Positions 1 to 9,247 of a DNA stretch of 64,000 nt are shown piece by piece. Where the stretch lies: contig JADKKF010000016.1 of assembly GCA_016720635.1 (NCBI GenBank), positions 1 through 64,000 on the forward strand. Reading direction: 5' to 3'. Position 1 is the first letter of the stretch; every line of letters starts with the position of its first letter. The translations under genes and the position numbers were made by a program. The notes beneath the pieces are model-generated. The model saw only the letters and a list, made by a program, of their open reading frames with translations, was not told the origin of the DNA and searched no databases. The DNA comes from Saprospiraceae bacterium. GTDB lineage: Bacteria > Bacteroidota > Bacteroidia > Chitinophagales > Saprospiraceae.

Positions 1-2173
1 TCGCATCAATATGTAGAAGAGCAAGGACAAAAATGCAAACAATCTTCAATTGTTTGGACAGGAGAATGATCCTACAGTAGTTGCTATTTGTAAAATGAAT
101 ATCATTTTGCACAACATAGCCAAATACACTATTGAGTATGGCGATACATTGGACGAACCTTTAAACGAAAAAAACGGACAGCTTATTCAGTTTGATAGAG
201 TAATTGCCAATCCCCCATTTTCTCAAAACTACGGGTTGGCTACAATGAAGCACAAGGAACGTTTTCCTTATGGCTTTGCTCCCGAAGATGGCAAGAAAGC
301 AGATTTAATGTTTGTACAGCATATGTTGGCAAGCTGCGATAAAAAAGGAAAAGTAGTGGTTGTAATGCCTCACGGTGTATTGTTTAGAGGTGGCAAAGAA
401 AAAGACATTAGAGAAGGAATGTTGAAAGCTGATGTGATAGAAGGTATTATTAGCCTACCTCCGCAATTATTTTACGGAACTGGTATTCCTGCTTGCATCA
501 TTGTATTGAACAAAAACAAGCCCGATGAATTAAAGAACAAAGTATTTTTTATTAATGCTGATAAAGACTTTGCCGAAGGCAAAAAGCAAAACACTTTACG
601 ACCAGAAGACATTGAGAAAATAGACTTTGTATTTACCACCAAAACCATTGAAGCCAAATACTCAAAATTGGTTGATTTAGAAACCATTGCTGGTAATGAA
701 TACACACTAAACATTAGGCGTTATTTAGATAATACCCCAGAGCCTGAACCCGAAAATGTAAAAGCTCATTTGGTAGGTGGTATTCCTGTGGCTGAAATAG
801 AAGCCATACAAACTACCCAATGCCTCAAATTCAAATACAACGGCAATCAACTTTTTAAGGATAAAAATGAAGCCTACAGAGAATTTGCTATAACAGACAA
901 AGCAGCCATCAAAGCCAATATTGATGAGGATAAAAATGTAATAGAAACATTATTGCATTTGGGTATGCAACTTGCCGACTGGTGGCAACTAGCTAAAGAA
1001 GATTTCTCAAAATTAGCACCCATTGTTGAGCCGGTAGAAGCCAATAAAGTAAAAGAGAGTATTGCTAACTATGTAACCTTAGGTGGCGACAAAATACCAA
1101 AAGTACGCAAGGAGTTGTTAGATACCATCAAAGAAAAATTTGTACCTATTGGTGTATTAGATAAGTTTCAGGTAGCAGGGGTTTTTGTAAACTGGTGGGA
1201 TAATATCAAGTACGACCTCAAAACCATAATGCAAAACGGTTGGGATGCAGGTTTAATTCCCGATGATTATTTAATAGCTGAATTTTTCCAAAAAGAAAAA
1301 ACAGAGATAGAAACTTTAGAAATAGCACAATCCGAAAAGGAAACGATTTTGGATGAAGCCATTGAAGAAGCAATAAACCTTTTAGAGTTAGAACCCGAAG
1401 AAGAAGAAACTACCATACCAATTGCCAAAGTAAAAGAGCAGCTAAAAAAACAAATTGCTTACGTGGTAGATGAAAAGCAAAAGCCCGAGGAAGCTAAACC
1501 ATACCAGGAAGCTGAAAAGAAAATACTGGACACCGAAAAGGAAATTAAAGAACTAAAAGCTACACTAAAAGCCAAGCAAGCTGAACTGGAGCTAAAACTC
1601 ATCATTAAACGTTACGGTACGGAAGATGAAAAAGCCGAAAGCAAAAAACTATTGTTAACAACTAATACCGAAATTGAAAAATTGGATGCAGCTATTGAAA
1701 GCCTCATTGCACCTTTTATTGACGAACTAAAAGACACCAGCAATTTTGAGCAAATCAAAAAATCGCTTACTGCCTTTGAAAAATTAGTGAAATCCGATGA
1801 ATCAAAAAAATCAGTGGTGCAGACAGTAATAGAAGCACAAAAACAGTTTAAAGAAATAACCAAAGGCTACAATGCTTTACTAAAAGACAAAGACATTATA
1901 CAAACCAAGTTGAATAAGTTGGATGATTTATTGGAAGAAATAGGCGGCATTATTACCACCGTGCAAGCACAAATGTTGATACTGAAAAAGCATTTTGATA
2001 TTATAAACAACCAACTGCAACGATACTTAAATGCTGAAAAAAGAACGCTGATAAGTGCCTACGAAAACCTATTTGATAAGTATCATACTTCTGCCCAAAG
2101 TATAGAACAAAGCCGTAATAAAACGATGGCTGAACTCAATGATTTTCTAACCCATTTAAAATATTTGAATTAA
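1..2173 (+). CDS. hsdM: Type I restriction-modification methyltransferase subunit HsdM (5'-truncated, frameshift near the edge)
   Basis: N6-adenine DNA methyltransferase of a type I R-M complex. The catalytic motif NPPF (in VIANPPFSQN) is about 56 residues into the main open frame, followed by the typical PHGVLFRGG segment. The last 350 or so residues are a long charged, probably coiled-coil extension that would contact HsdS. The gene enters from the left edge in another frame: bases 1-30 read SHQYVEEQGQ, and the family sequence continues as NANNLQLFGQEN only if one A is removed from the A run at 29-33. The visible stop in the main frame at 14-16 is therefore caused by a +1 insertion. The homopolymer location favours a sequencing indel, though a real inactivation is possible. 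hsdS starts directly after the stop. Confidence 0.92.
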
Positions 2174-3412
2174 TGGAAGAAAATCCAATACAAATTCCAG
2201 ATGGTTGGAGAAAAGTGGCTTTAGGAAAGGTTTTAAGATATGCACAGCCATATAGGTTTATTGTAAAATCTACCAATTACGATGCAAAGTCAGGAACGCC
2301 TGTATTAACAGCAGGTAAATCTTTATTTTAGGTTACACGAATGAAACTGATAATATTTATTCTGAAACACCTGTTATAATTTTTGATGATTTTACAACCG
2401 ATACAAAATTTGTAGATTTTCCTTTCAAGGTGAAATCTTCTGCAATGAAGTTTTTAAAAGCAGTTGATGAAAAGGAAATTGATTTGAAATATGCTTTTGA
2501 GAAAATTCAAACAATAAAAATTACCGAAACAGGCGGAGACCATAAAAGAAGATGGATTTCAGAATATAGTAAAATTGAAGTTCTACTTCCTGAATTTACT
2601 GAACAAACCACCATTGCCAACATACTTACTAAAGTCGACCAAGCCATTGCCAACACAGAAGCATTAATAACCAAGTACACAAAAATTAAAACTGGCTTAA
2701 TGCAAGACCTGCTTACAAAAGGCATTGATGAAAACGGAAACATAAGAACTGAACAAACACACGAATTTAAAGACAGTCCATTGGGTAGCATACCGAAGGA
2801 ATGGGAATGTGTATTAATTGATGAATTAGCAAATTTAAAATCAGGAGGAACACCAAGCAGACAAAATTCTTCTTTTTGGAATGGCGATATTCCTTGGGTA
2901 AAAACTGGAGAAGTAAACTACAATTTTATTAAAGAAACGGAAGAGTATATTACTCAAAAAGGTCTGAAAATGTCATCAACAGTTTTATTTCCTAAAGGAA
3001 CTATTTTGATGGCTTTGTATGGTCAAGGTAAAACCAGAGGGCGTGTTTCAATTTTAGACATTGATGCTACAACTAATCAAGCTTGTGTTGGCTTTTTAAA
3101 TTTAAAAAAGGTGACGACTAATTTCTTATATGTTACATTAACAAATGAATATGAAAAACTTAGAGATTTGAGTAATGATGGTGCTCAAAAAACCTTAGCA
3201 GTAGTTTGCTCAAAAAATATTTTCTAAAAATCCCGTCTGATATTAAGGAGCAGGAAAGAATAGATGAATTATTTGCAAGAATTGATAATTCTATAATGAA
3301 AGAACAACATTCACTCACCAAACTTCAATCCTTAAAAACGGGCTTGATGCAAGATTTACTAAGTGGGAAAGTGAGGGTGAAAGTGTCGGAACCTTTGATT
3401 ATTAATGATTAA
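2174..3412 (+). pseudogene. hsdS: Type I restriction-modification specificity subunit HsdS, two frameshifts
   Basis: DNA-recognition subunit of the type I complex. Three successive open pieces together make one HsdS of about 413 residues. The start is MEENPIQIPDGW at 2174, immediately after hsdM. The first break is at about 2321-2329: adding one T to the T run restores GKSFILGYTNE. The second is at about 3211-3217: adding one A to the A run restores SKKYFLKIPSDIKEQERID. Two target-recognition halves are each followed by the conserved helix ending KTGLMQDLL (about 2688 and 3336), the usual pseudo-repeat of HsdS. Both breaks lie in homopolymers, so assembly error is as likely as true decay or slippage-based switching. 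Confidence 0.85.
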
Positions 3413-3422
3413 ATGATGAACT

Positions 3423-3815
3423 ATGATTAAAGAGCAGTACAAATATTCCGAGTTAACGAGCAAAATTATTGGCTGTGCTATGGCGGTACACAAAGCTTTA
3501 GGCAATGGTTTCCAAGAAGTAATCTATCAAAGAGCTTTAGCCATAGAATTGACAGATAATAAAATTGTTTTTGAACGAGAGAAAGAAATACCTATATTTT
3601 ATAAAGAGCAACAAATAGGAACAAGAAGGGTAGATTTTTTAATAGAAGGCATCGTATCGGTAGAATTAAAAGCCCTGACAAAGCTGGAAGATGTGCATTT
3701 GGCACAAGCTATCAACTATTTGGAAGCGTATAATATTGAAATAGGGATGTTGATAAACTTTGGAGCAAAGAGTTTAGAATTCAAAAGATTAGTCAATAAA
3801 GTGAAAAATCAATGA
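3423..3815 (+). CDS. GxxExxY family protein
   Basis: 130-residue protein of the GxxExxY family (PF13366), whose signature is visible as GNGFQEVIYQ around residues 28-37. The family has a PD-(D/E)XK-like nuclease fold, and the VDFLIEG...VELKA segment (residues 76-88) fits the D...ExK pattern. Its biochemical role is not established. It is embedded in the R-M operon, 10 bases after hsdS and overlapping the next gene by 4 bases, so it is probably cotranscribed as an accessory nuclease-like gene. Confidence 0.85.
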   Translation: MIKEQYKYSELTSKIIGCAMAVHKALGNGFQEVIYQRALAIELTDNKIVFEREKEIPIFYKEQQIGTRRVDFLIEGIVSVELKALTKLEDVHLAQAINYLEAYNIEIGMLINFGAKSLEFKRLVNKVKNQ

Positions 3816-4834
3816 AATCTGATAAATCAAAAAAATCAGTGGTTCAGACTGAATTAGTAACCGAATTGTCGTTGCTGATAGAGCAAAGCCAGCAGCAAGT
3901 GGTGGCACATGCCAATAGCACCCTTACGCTATTGTTTTGGCAAGTAGGCAAGCGTATCAACGAAGATATACTACAAAACAAAAGAGCTGATTATGGCAAA
4001 CAAATTGTGTCGACACTGTCTACACAATTGAAAAACAAGTACGGTAAAAACTTTGAGCTACGTAATATACAACGAATGATGCAGTTTGCGGAACAATTTC
4101 CCGACTTGCAAATTGTCGTTCCACTGGCACGACAATTGAGTTGGTCTCATTTTGTAACGCTACTGCCTTTAAAAACCCAAGAGGCTAAGCTGTTTTATGC
4201 CCAAGCGTCATCAATACAAAATTTAGGTATTAGAGATCTTCGCAAACAAATAAGTACCAAAACTTATGAACGAAGTAGTATAGCCAATTTACAAAACACC
4301 AGTAAACACCCAGCCTTACACAATACATTTAAAGACCCTTACTTTTTAGATTTTTTAGAACTGCAAAATACCTATTTAGAAAAAGATTTGGAAGCAGCCA
4401 TTTTACGAGACTTAGAAGATTTTATACTGGAATTGGGCAAAGGATTTGCCTTTGTAGAACGCCAAAAAAGAATGATAATTGATGGTGATGATTTTCATTT
4501 AGACCTGCTTTTCTATCACCGCAATTTAAAGCGATTGGTAGCCATTGAGTTAAAGCTGGGCAAGTTTGAAGCCCAACACAAAGGGCAAATGGAATTATAT
4601 TTAAAATGGTTGGACAAATATGAAAAAGCCGAAGGCGAGAACAGCCCCATTGGTTTAATACTTTGTGCTGAAAGTAGCCGAGAGCAAATAGAATTATTGG
4701 AAATGCACAAAGACGGCATAATGGTAGCAGAATACTGGACTGAACTTCCACCCAAAAAACAATTAGAACAAAAAATACACAGCATTTTAATTGAAGCTAG
4801 AGAAAGAATAGAACGAAATAAATTATTAGGTTAA
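3812..4834 (+). CDS. DUF1016 / YhcG-type PD-(D/E)XK nuclease domain protein
   Basis: 340-residue member of the DUF1016 (YhcG) family: an N-terminal helical DUF1016 domain (about 15-170) and a C-terminal PD-(D/E)XK nuclease domain (about 180-325). The nuclease signature is DGDDFHLDLLFYHR followed by AIELKLGKF, giving the D...E-x-K triad. Family members occur beside R-M systems and in mobile regions; their targets are largely unknown. The gene overlaps the GxxExxY gene by ATGA. Its first codons (KSDKSKKSVVQT) come from a 35-bp repeat that also occurs inside hsdM, so the true start could lie a little downstream. Confidence 0.9.
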   Translation: MKSDKSKKSVVQTELVTELSLLIEQSQQQVVAHANSTLTLLFWQVGKRINEDILQNKRADYGKQIVSTLSTQLKNKYGKNFELRNIQRMMQFAEQFPDLQIVVPLARQLSWSHFVTLLPLKTQEAKLFYAQASSIQNLGIRDLRKQISTKTYERSSIANLQNTSKHPALHNTFKDPYFLDFLELQNTYLEKDLEAAILRDLEDFILELGKGFAFVERQKRMIIDGDDFHLDLLFYHRNLKRLVAIELKLGKFEAQHKGQMELYLKWLDKYEKAEGENSPIGLILCAESSREQIELLEMHKDGIMVAEYWTELPPKKQLEQKIHSILIEARERIERNKLLG

Positions 4835-4940
4835 TTAAGATGAAACAAAAACGTGTTAAGAAAATGCCATTTCTTTAACACGAACCAACAAACAAGTTAA
4901 AAATTAATACAATCAGACAAATCAAATAAATCAGCGGTCA

Positions 4941-7900
4941 ATGATATTAAGCAACGATAATAAATACAGGGGCAACATTGGTTCATCTCTTAAACTGGAT
5001 GAATACAGCCATGTAGAAAAACCTTTTATTGGGCAATTAAAGGGTTTAGGTTGGAATACTGGTAAGAACCAAGTGTTGGAGCTTGAAATGCAACAAACAC
5101 CCGAACAGAGTTATCGTACTTCTTTTTCAGAAGTAGTATTGCAGCCCAAACTTCGCCAGGCACTTATTGCCATCAATCCATTTTTAACCGAAGGGCAGAT
5201 TGATGAAGTTGTAAGAAAAATTACCACCTTTCAAAAAAACAGCTTAATAGAAAACAATCAACAGGTATTAACTTACTTGTTGGAAAATACAACCGTTTCC
5301 ACTAATGAGCAAACAGGCGAAATAAGCCCAACAGTTCGTTTCATTGATTTTGAAAACATAGAGAACAATGTATTTACAGCCATATCTCAATTCAAAGTAA
5401 AAGTAACAGGCACAGATCACCACATTATTCCCGACATTGTATTATTTGTAAATGGTTTACCAATTGTTGTAGTTGAAGCCAAATCATCTAAAGTAAAAGA
5501 ACCCATTGCAGAAGCCATAGACCAGTTAATGCGATATTCCGAACAAAGAGGAGATACAGGCGAAGGCAACAACGAGTTATTCTTTTACAATCAATTTATT
5601 ATTACCACTTGCCGTACTGAAGCTAAGTTTGGTACAATAACCACAGGAATTGAAAAACACTTTTATCGTTGGACAGACCCTTATCCAAAATCATTAAATG
5701 ATTTAGAACACGGTGCAAGTAGCCCCAACGACCAGCAACGTATGGTGGCAGGTATGTTAGATTTAAGAAATCTGTTAGACATTATTCAGGTATTCACCGT
5801 TTTTCAAATAGATGATAAAGGCAAAAAAATAAAAGTAGTTGGCAGATACCAACAGTTCAGAGCAGTTAAAATAGCCACCAAGCGTTTAATTGAAGGTAAG
5901 AATCCTTTAGAACGTGGCGGTATTATTTGGCATACACAAGGTTCGGGCAAATCATTAACAATGATGTTTATGGTTCGTGAAATGCGATTAAAGCCAGCTT
6001 TGCAATCTTGGAAAATTGTATTTATTACTGACAGAACTCAACTGGAGGAACAACTATCTGAAACTGGACATAGCATAGGGTTCACAATCAAAAATGCAAA
6101 CTTCATTAATCCGAAAGCCAAACCTGACGGTAAGAGTTTGAAGGAATTATTAAGCAACGATAATTCAGATATGGTAATGGCAATGATCCATAAGTTTCAA
6201 GAAAATGGAGATTTGGAAGGCTTGCAAATTTTCCCCGAATTAAACCCCAATACCAACATTTTAGTAATGACCGATGAAGCCCATCGTTCTCAATACTCTT
6301 TGCTTGCAGCCAACTTAGATAAGGCATTACCTAACGCAACTTCAATAGGTTTTACAGGTACGCCAACTGGCAAAACAGAAAAAAAATACAAAGACTACAT
6401 TGATAAATACACCATGCGTCAAGCAATTGATGATGGTGTTACTTTAGAAATAGTGTATGAAGGCTTTACACACAATGCCGAAATTCCTGATAAGCAAGGA
6501 ATGGATAAAAAGTTTGAAGATGTATTTAGTGATTATCAACTAACAGAACGCTTACAGATTTTAGGCTTTGGCAGTCGTGATGCTTATTTGGAAGCCATTG
6601 AAACCATAAGAGATAAGGCAAAAAATATGGTAACGCACTATGTAGAGCAAATCTTTACAGGTGGTTTTAAGGCTCAAATAGTTGCCAATAGTCGTGAAGC
6701 AACAGTAAGGTATAAAGTAGCCATTGAAGATGCTTTAAAGCAAAAAATTGCTGAATTGGAAATTAATAATCCAATGAAAGTGAATATTGAAATGCTAAAG
6801 CAATTAGAAGTAGCAGTAGTTATTTCGGGCAGTCATAACGATGCTTTGCATATCAAGGCTTTTACAAATGACGATTATCACAAAAAAAGTATTAAGCGTT
6901 TCAAACTTCCATTTGGTAAAACCGATGAAGAAGATACAGCCCTCAATGGCAATGTAGGCATCATTATAGTAAACAATATGTTGCTTACTGGTTTTGATGC
7001 ACCTATTGAACAGGTAATGTATTTAGACAGGGTTATTATAGAACACAATCTATTACAAACCATAGCAAGGGTAAACCGTATTGGTCCCGAAGGAAAAAAC
7101 AAAGGTTTCATTGTTGATTATGTAGGTGTAGGGCATCATTTAAAAAGAGCCTTAGATACTTATGCCGAAAAAGAAATACAAGAAATTTTAGGTTGCATTT
7201 CAAACGATGAAGCGGAACTAAACGAACTTATAAAAGCACATAAAGACATTTGGGAATATTTAAAGCAACAAGGTTTGGAAGACCTGTCAGACAGCGATGC
7301 TTTCTTTGATGTGTTCTATGATGAGGATATACGATTTGAGTATATAAAACTTTATAAAAAACTTACTACTTGTTTCAACGATGTTTTGCCTCGAAAGGAA
7401 GCATTAGACTTTTTTAATGACTGGAAAACATTTACTGAAATCAACGAATTAGCACTCAAATACTTTAGGGATGGTCGTTTCAGTATAAAAGGTATTCCAC
7501 CAAAATTAAGAGGTATTGCAGATGAATTTTTAAAGAGTAGAGGCTTAGAACAAACAGTTGCACCAATATCAATTATTGCAGAAGATTTTCAAAAGGCAGT
7601 AAATACCAAGAAAAGAGAAAAAACAAAAGCAGCTGAAGTTGAACACGCTATTCGGCATTATATTGATATTAATTTAGATGAAGACCCAGCATTATTTGCC
7701 TCATTCGCCAAAACCTTAGAAGAGATTTTAGAAAACTTCAAAGGCAACTGGAAAGCCATTTATGAAGAGTTAGAAAAACTACGGGAGAAAATTAAGAACA
7801 GGGAAAAGGAAGAAACCTATGGTTTAGACCGCAAAAAGCATATGCCTTTCTTCAATTCATTTAAAGAATACCTATTTGACAATAGAAAATTAACATTTGA

Positions 7901-8141
7901 AGAAATTGCTCAGAACGTAAATCTAACCCAGCATATTTTCAATTTAGTTTCTACCGAAATAAAATTGACAGGCTTTTGGGATAGCACACCTGCACAGCTA
8001 AAACTAAAAGCAGAGTTACAGAAAATATTGTTATCACCCGACTTCAACAAATTACCCAACATAGTAATTAAAAGAAACGAGTTGATTTCAAGAATAATGG
8101 AGTTAGCAAAAACTAATCATTTTAAGATTGTTACGGACTAA
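4941..8141 (+). CDS. hsdR: Type I restriction endonuclease subunit HsdR
   Basis: 1066-residue motor and nuclease subunit of the type I enzyme. The N-terminal PD-(D/E)XK nuclease is seen as PDIVLFVNGLP...EAKSSK (about residues 164-185). The SF2 helicase part has Walker A TQGSGKS (about 336), motif II TDEAHRS (about 436) and motif III GFTGTP. A helical C-terminal domain follows. Length and motif order match intact HsdR, and no frame break is visible, in contrast to hsdM and hsdS. A copy of the repeated 30-35 bp motif ends just before the ATG. Confidence 0.96.
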   Translation: MILSNDNKYRGNIGSSLKLDEYSHVEKPFIGQLKGLGWNTGKNQVLELEMQQTPEQSYRTSFSEVVLQPKLRQALIAINPFLTEGQIDEVVRKITTFQKNSLIENNQQVLTYLLENTTVSTNEQTGEISPTVRFIDFENIENNVFTAISQFKVKVTGTDHHIIPDIVLFVNGLPIVVVEAKSSKVKEPIAEAIDQLMRYSEQRGDTGEGNNELFFYNQFIITTCRTEAKFGTITTGIEKHFYRWTDPYPKSLNDLEHGASSPNDQQRMVAGMLDLRNLLDIIQVFTVFQIDDKGKKIKVVGRYQQFRAVKIATKRLIEGKNPLERGGIIWHTQGSGKSLTMMFMVREMRLKPALQSWKIVFITDRTQLEEQLSETGHSIGFTIKNANFINPKAKPDGKSLKELLSNDNSDMVMAMIHKFQENGDLEGLQIFPELNPNTNILVMTDEAHRSQYSLLAANLDKALPNATSIGFTGTPTGKTEKKYKDYIDKYTMRQAIDDGVTLEIVYEGFTHNAEIPDKQGMDKKFEDVFSDYQLTERLQILGFGSRDAYLEAIETIRDKAKNMVTHYVEQIFTGGFKAQIVANSREATVRYKVAIEDALKQKIAELEINNPMKVNIEMLKQLEVAVVISGSHNDALHIKAFTNDDYHKKSIKRFKLPFGKTDEEDTALNGNVGIIIVNNMLLTGFDAPIEQVMYLDRVIIEHNLLQTIARVNRIGPEGKNKGFIVDYVGVGHHLKRALDTYAEKEIQEILGCISNDEAELNELIKAHKDIWEYLKQQGLEDLSDSDAFFDVFYDEDIRFEYIKLYKKLTTCFNDVLPRKEALDFFNDWKTFTEINELALKYFRDGRFSIKGIPPKLRGIADEFLKSRGLEQTVAPISIIAEDFQKAVNTKKREKTKAAEVEHAIRHYIDINLDEDPALFASFAKTLEEILENFKGNWKAIYEELEKLREKIKNREKEETYGLDRKKHMPFFNSFKEYLFDNRKLTFEEIAQNVNLTQHIFNLVSTEIKLTGFWDSTPAQLKLKAELQKILLSPDFNKLPNIVIKRNELISRIMELAKTNHFKIVTD

Positions 8142-8815
8142 TGCAGTTTGAATATGAAATAAAATATAGTAAACGCAAAACGCTAAACATCACTGTTGAA
8201 CGTGACAGGAAAATTATTGTCCGTGCCCCAGAGAATACTTCTGCTCAAAAAATTGAAGATATATTGCAATCAAAAAAACAGTGGCTTAAAGAAAAAATTA
8301 ATCATACACAGAAGTACCCAGTTGATACACAAACCAAAGAATTTATTTCAGGTGAAACTTTATTGTACTTGGGTAAAAACTATCAGTTATTGGTGGTAGA
8401 TGAAGCAATTGAAGGTGTTGAGTTTGAACAAAGATTTAGAATTTCAAAAGCCAATCAACCCAATGCAAATGCCATATTCAAACAATGGTACTTGCATCAG
8501 GCATTAAAGTTAATTGAACCATTAGCTACCAATTTTGCAAAGAACTTAGGTGTAATATATAATGAGTTCAAAACCTCTGAAATGAAATACCGTTGGGGTT
8601 CTTGCACACCAGCAAATAATATCATTTTCAATTGGCGAATAATCAAAGCACCAGTGTATGTTTTAGAGTATTTGGTAGCACACGAATTGGTGCATTTGAT
8701 GGAGAACAACCATACACCACGTTTTTGGAATATACTATCAATTCAAGTACCCAATTATTTAAAAGCTAAAAAATGGCTCAAAGAAAATGGGCATTTATTG
8801 GAGGTAGATTTTTAA
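8141..8815 (+). CDS. YgjP-type M48-like metallopeptidase (DUF45)
   Basis: 224-residue protein of the YgjP/DUF45 family with the zinc motif HELVH in VAHELVHLMENNH (about residues 183-195) and the family segment KYRWGSCT. Members are found next to type I hsdR genes, but no substrate is known. The ATG shares one base with the hsdR stop (TAATG), indicating translational coupling and membership in the R-M operon. Confidence 0.9.
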   Translation: MQFEYEIKYSKRKTLNITVERDRKIIVRAPENTSAQKIEDILQSKKQWLKEKINHTQKYPVDTQTKEFISGETLLYLGKNYQLLVVDEAIEGVEFEQRFRISKANQPNANAIFKQWYLHQALKLIEPLATNFAKNLGVIYNEFKTSEMKYRWGSCTPANNIIFNWRIIKAPVYVLEYLVAHELVHLMENNHTPRFWNILSIQVPNYLKAKKWLKENGHLLEVDF

Positions 8816-9172
8816 TAAATGCCAGCTCCTTCAATTTTTGTACTGTCGGAGCCGCCTCCCCCTATTTTTGTGCCAAAGTGAAGTTTTTGTGAATTTAAAA
8901 ATTAAGCCTACTATTTTCGTTTTTACCATATAATTTTTCTTCACACATACCAGTTGGCTGAGAATCGCTATTGGTTATTAAAAATTCTGTGGAAAAATGC
9001 AACATTACATTTAAGCAATTTTTGGACCTGATATTTGCAATCATGTTACCCTAAAGAAAAACAGGTAGTTTAATAGTTTAGGCCAGTTCTAAACTTTATA
9101 TGTAGAGTGTAATTCAATCAAAGTACAATTAAATTTATAATCAACATCTCACTGAAACTCCTCCCCCCCCCC
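8816..9172. other. Intergenic stretch without recognised gene
   Basis: AT-rich spacer between the R-M operon and the convergent dnaK terminator. No convincing ORF, RNA gene or repeat was seen. It ends in a run of ten C residues at 9163-9172, directly beside the dnaK terminator T tract. Confidence 0.5.
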
Positions 9173-9217
9173 AAAAAAATCGTGCTGAATAATCCCTCTG
9201 AGGGATTATCCAACACG
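9173..9217 (-). terminator. Rho-independent terminator of dnaK
   Basis: On the minus strand a near-perfect stem of about 17 bp (outer arm CGTG...CACG, inner CCCTC/GAGGG) at 9181-9217 is followed by a run of seven T. It begins about 30 bases after the dnaK stop codon. Confidence 0.85.
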
Positions 9218-9247
9218 ATAATTCATCCAATATTCAATCTTTATACG

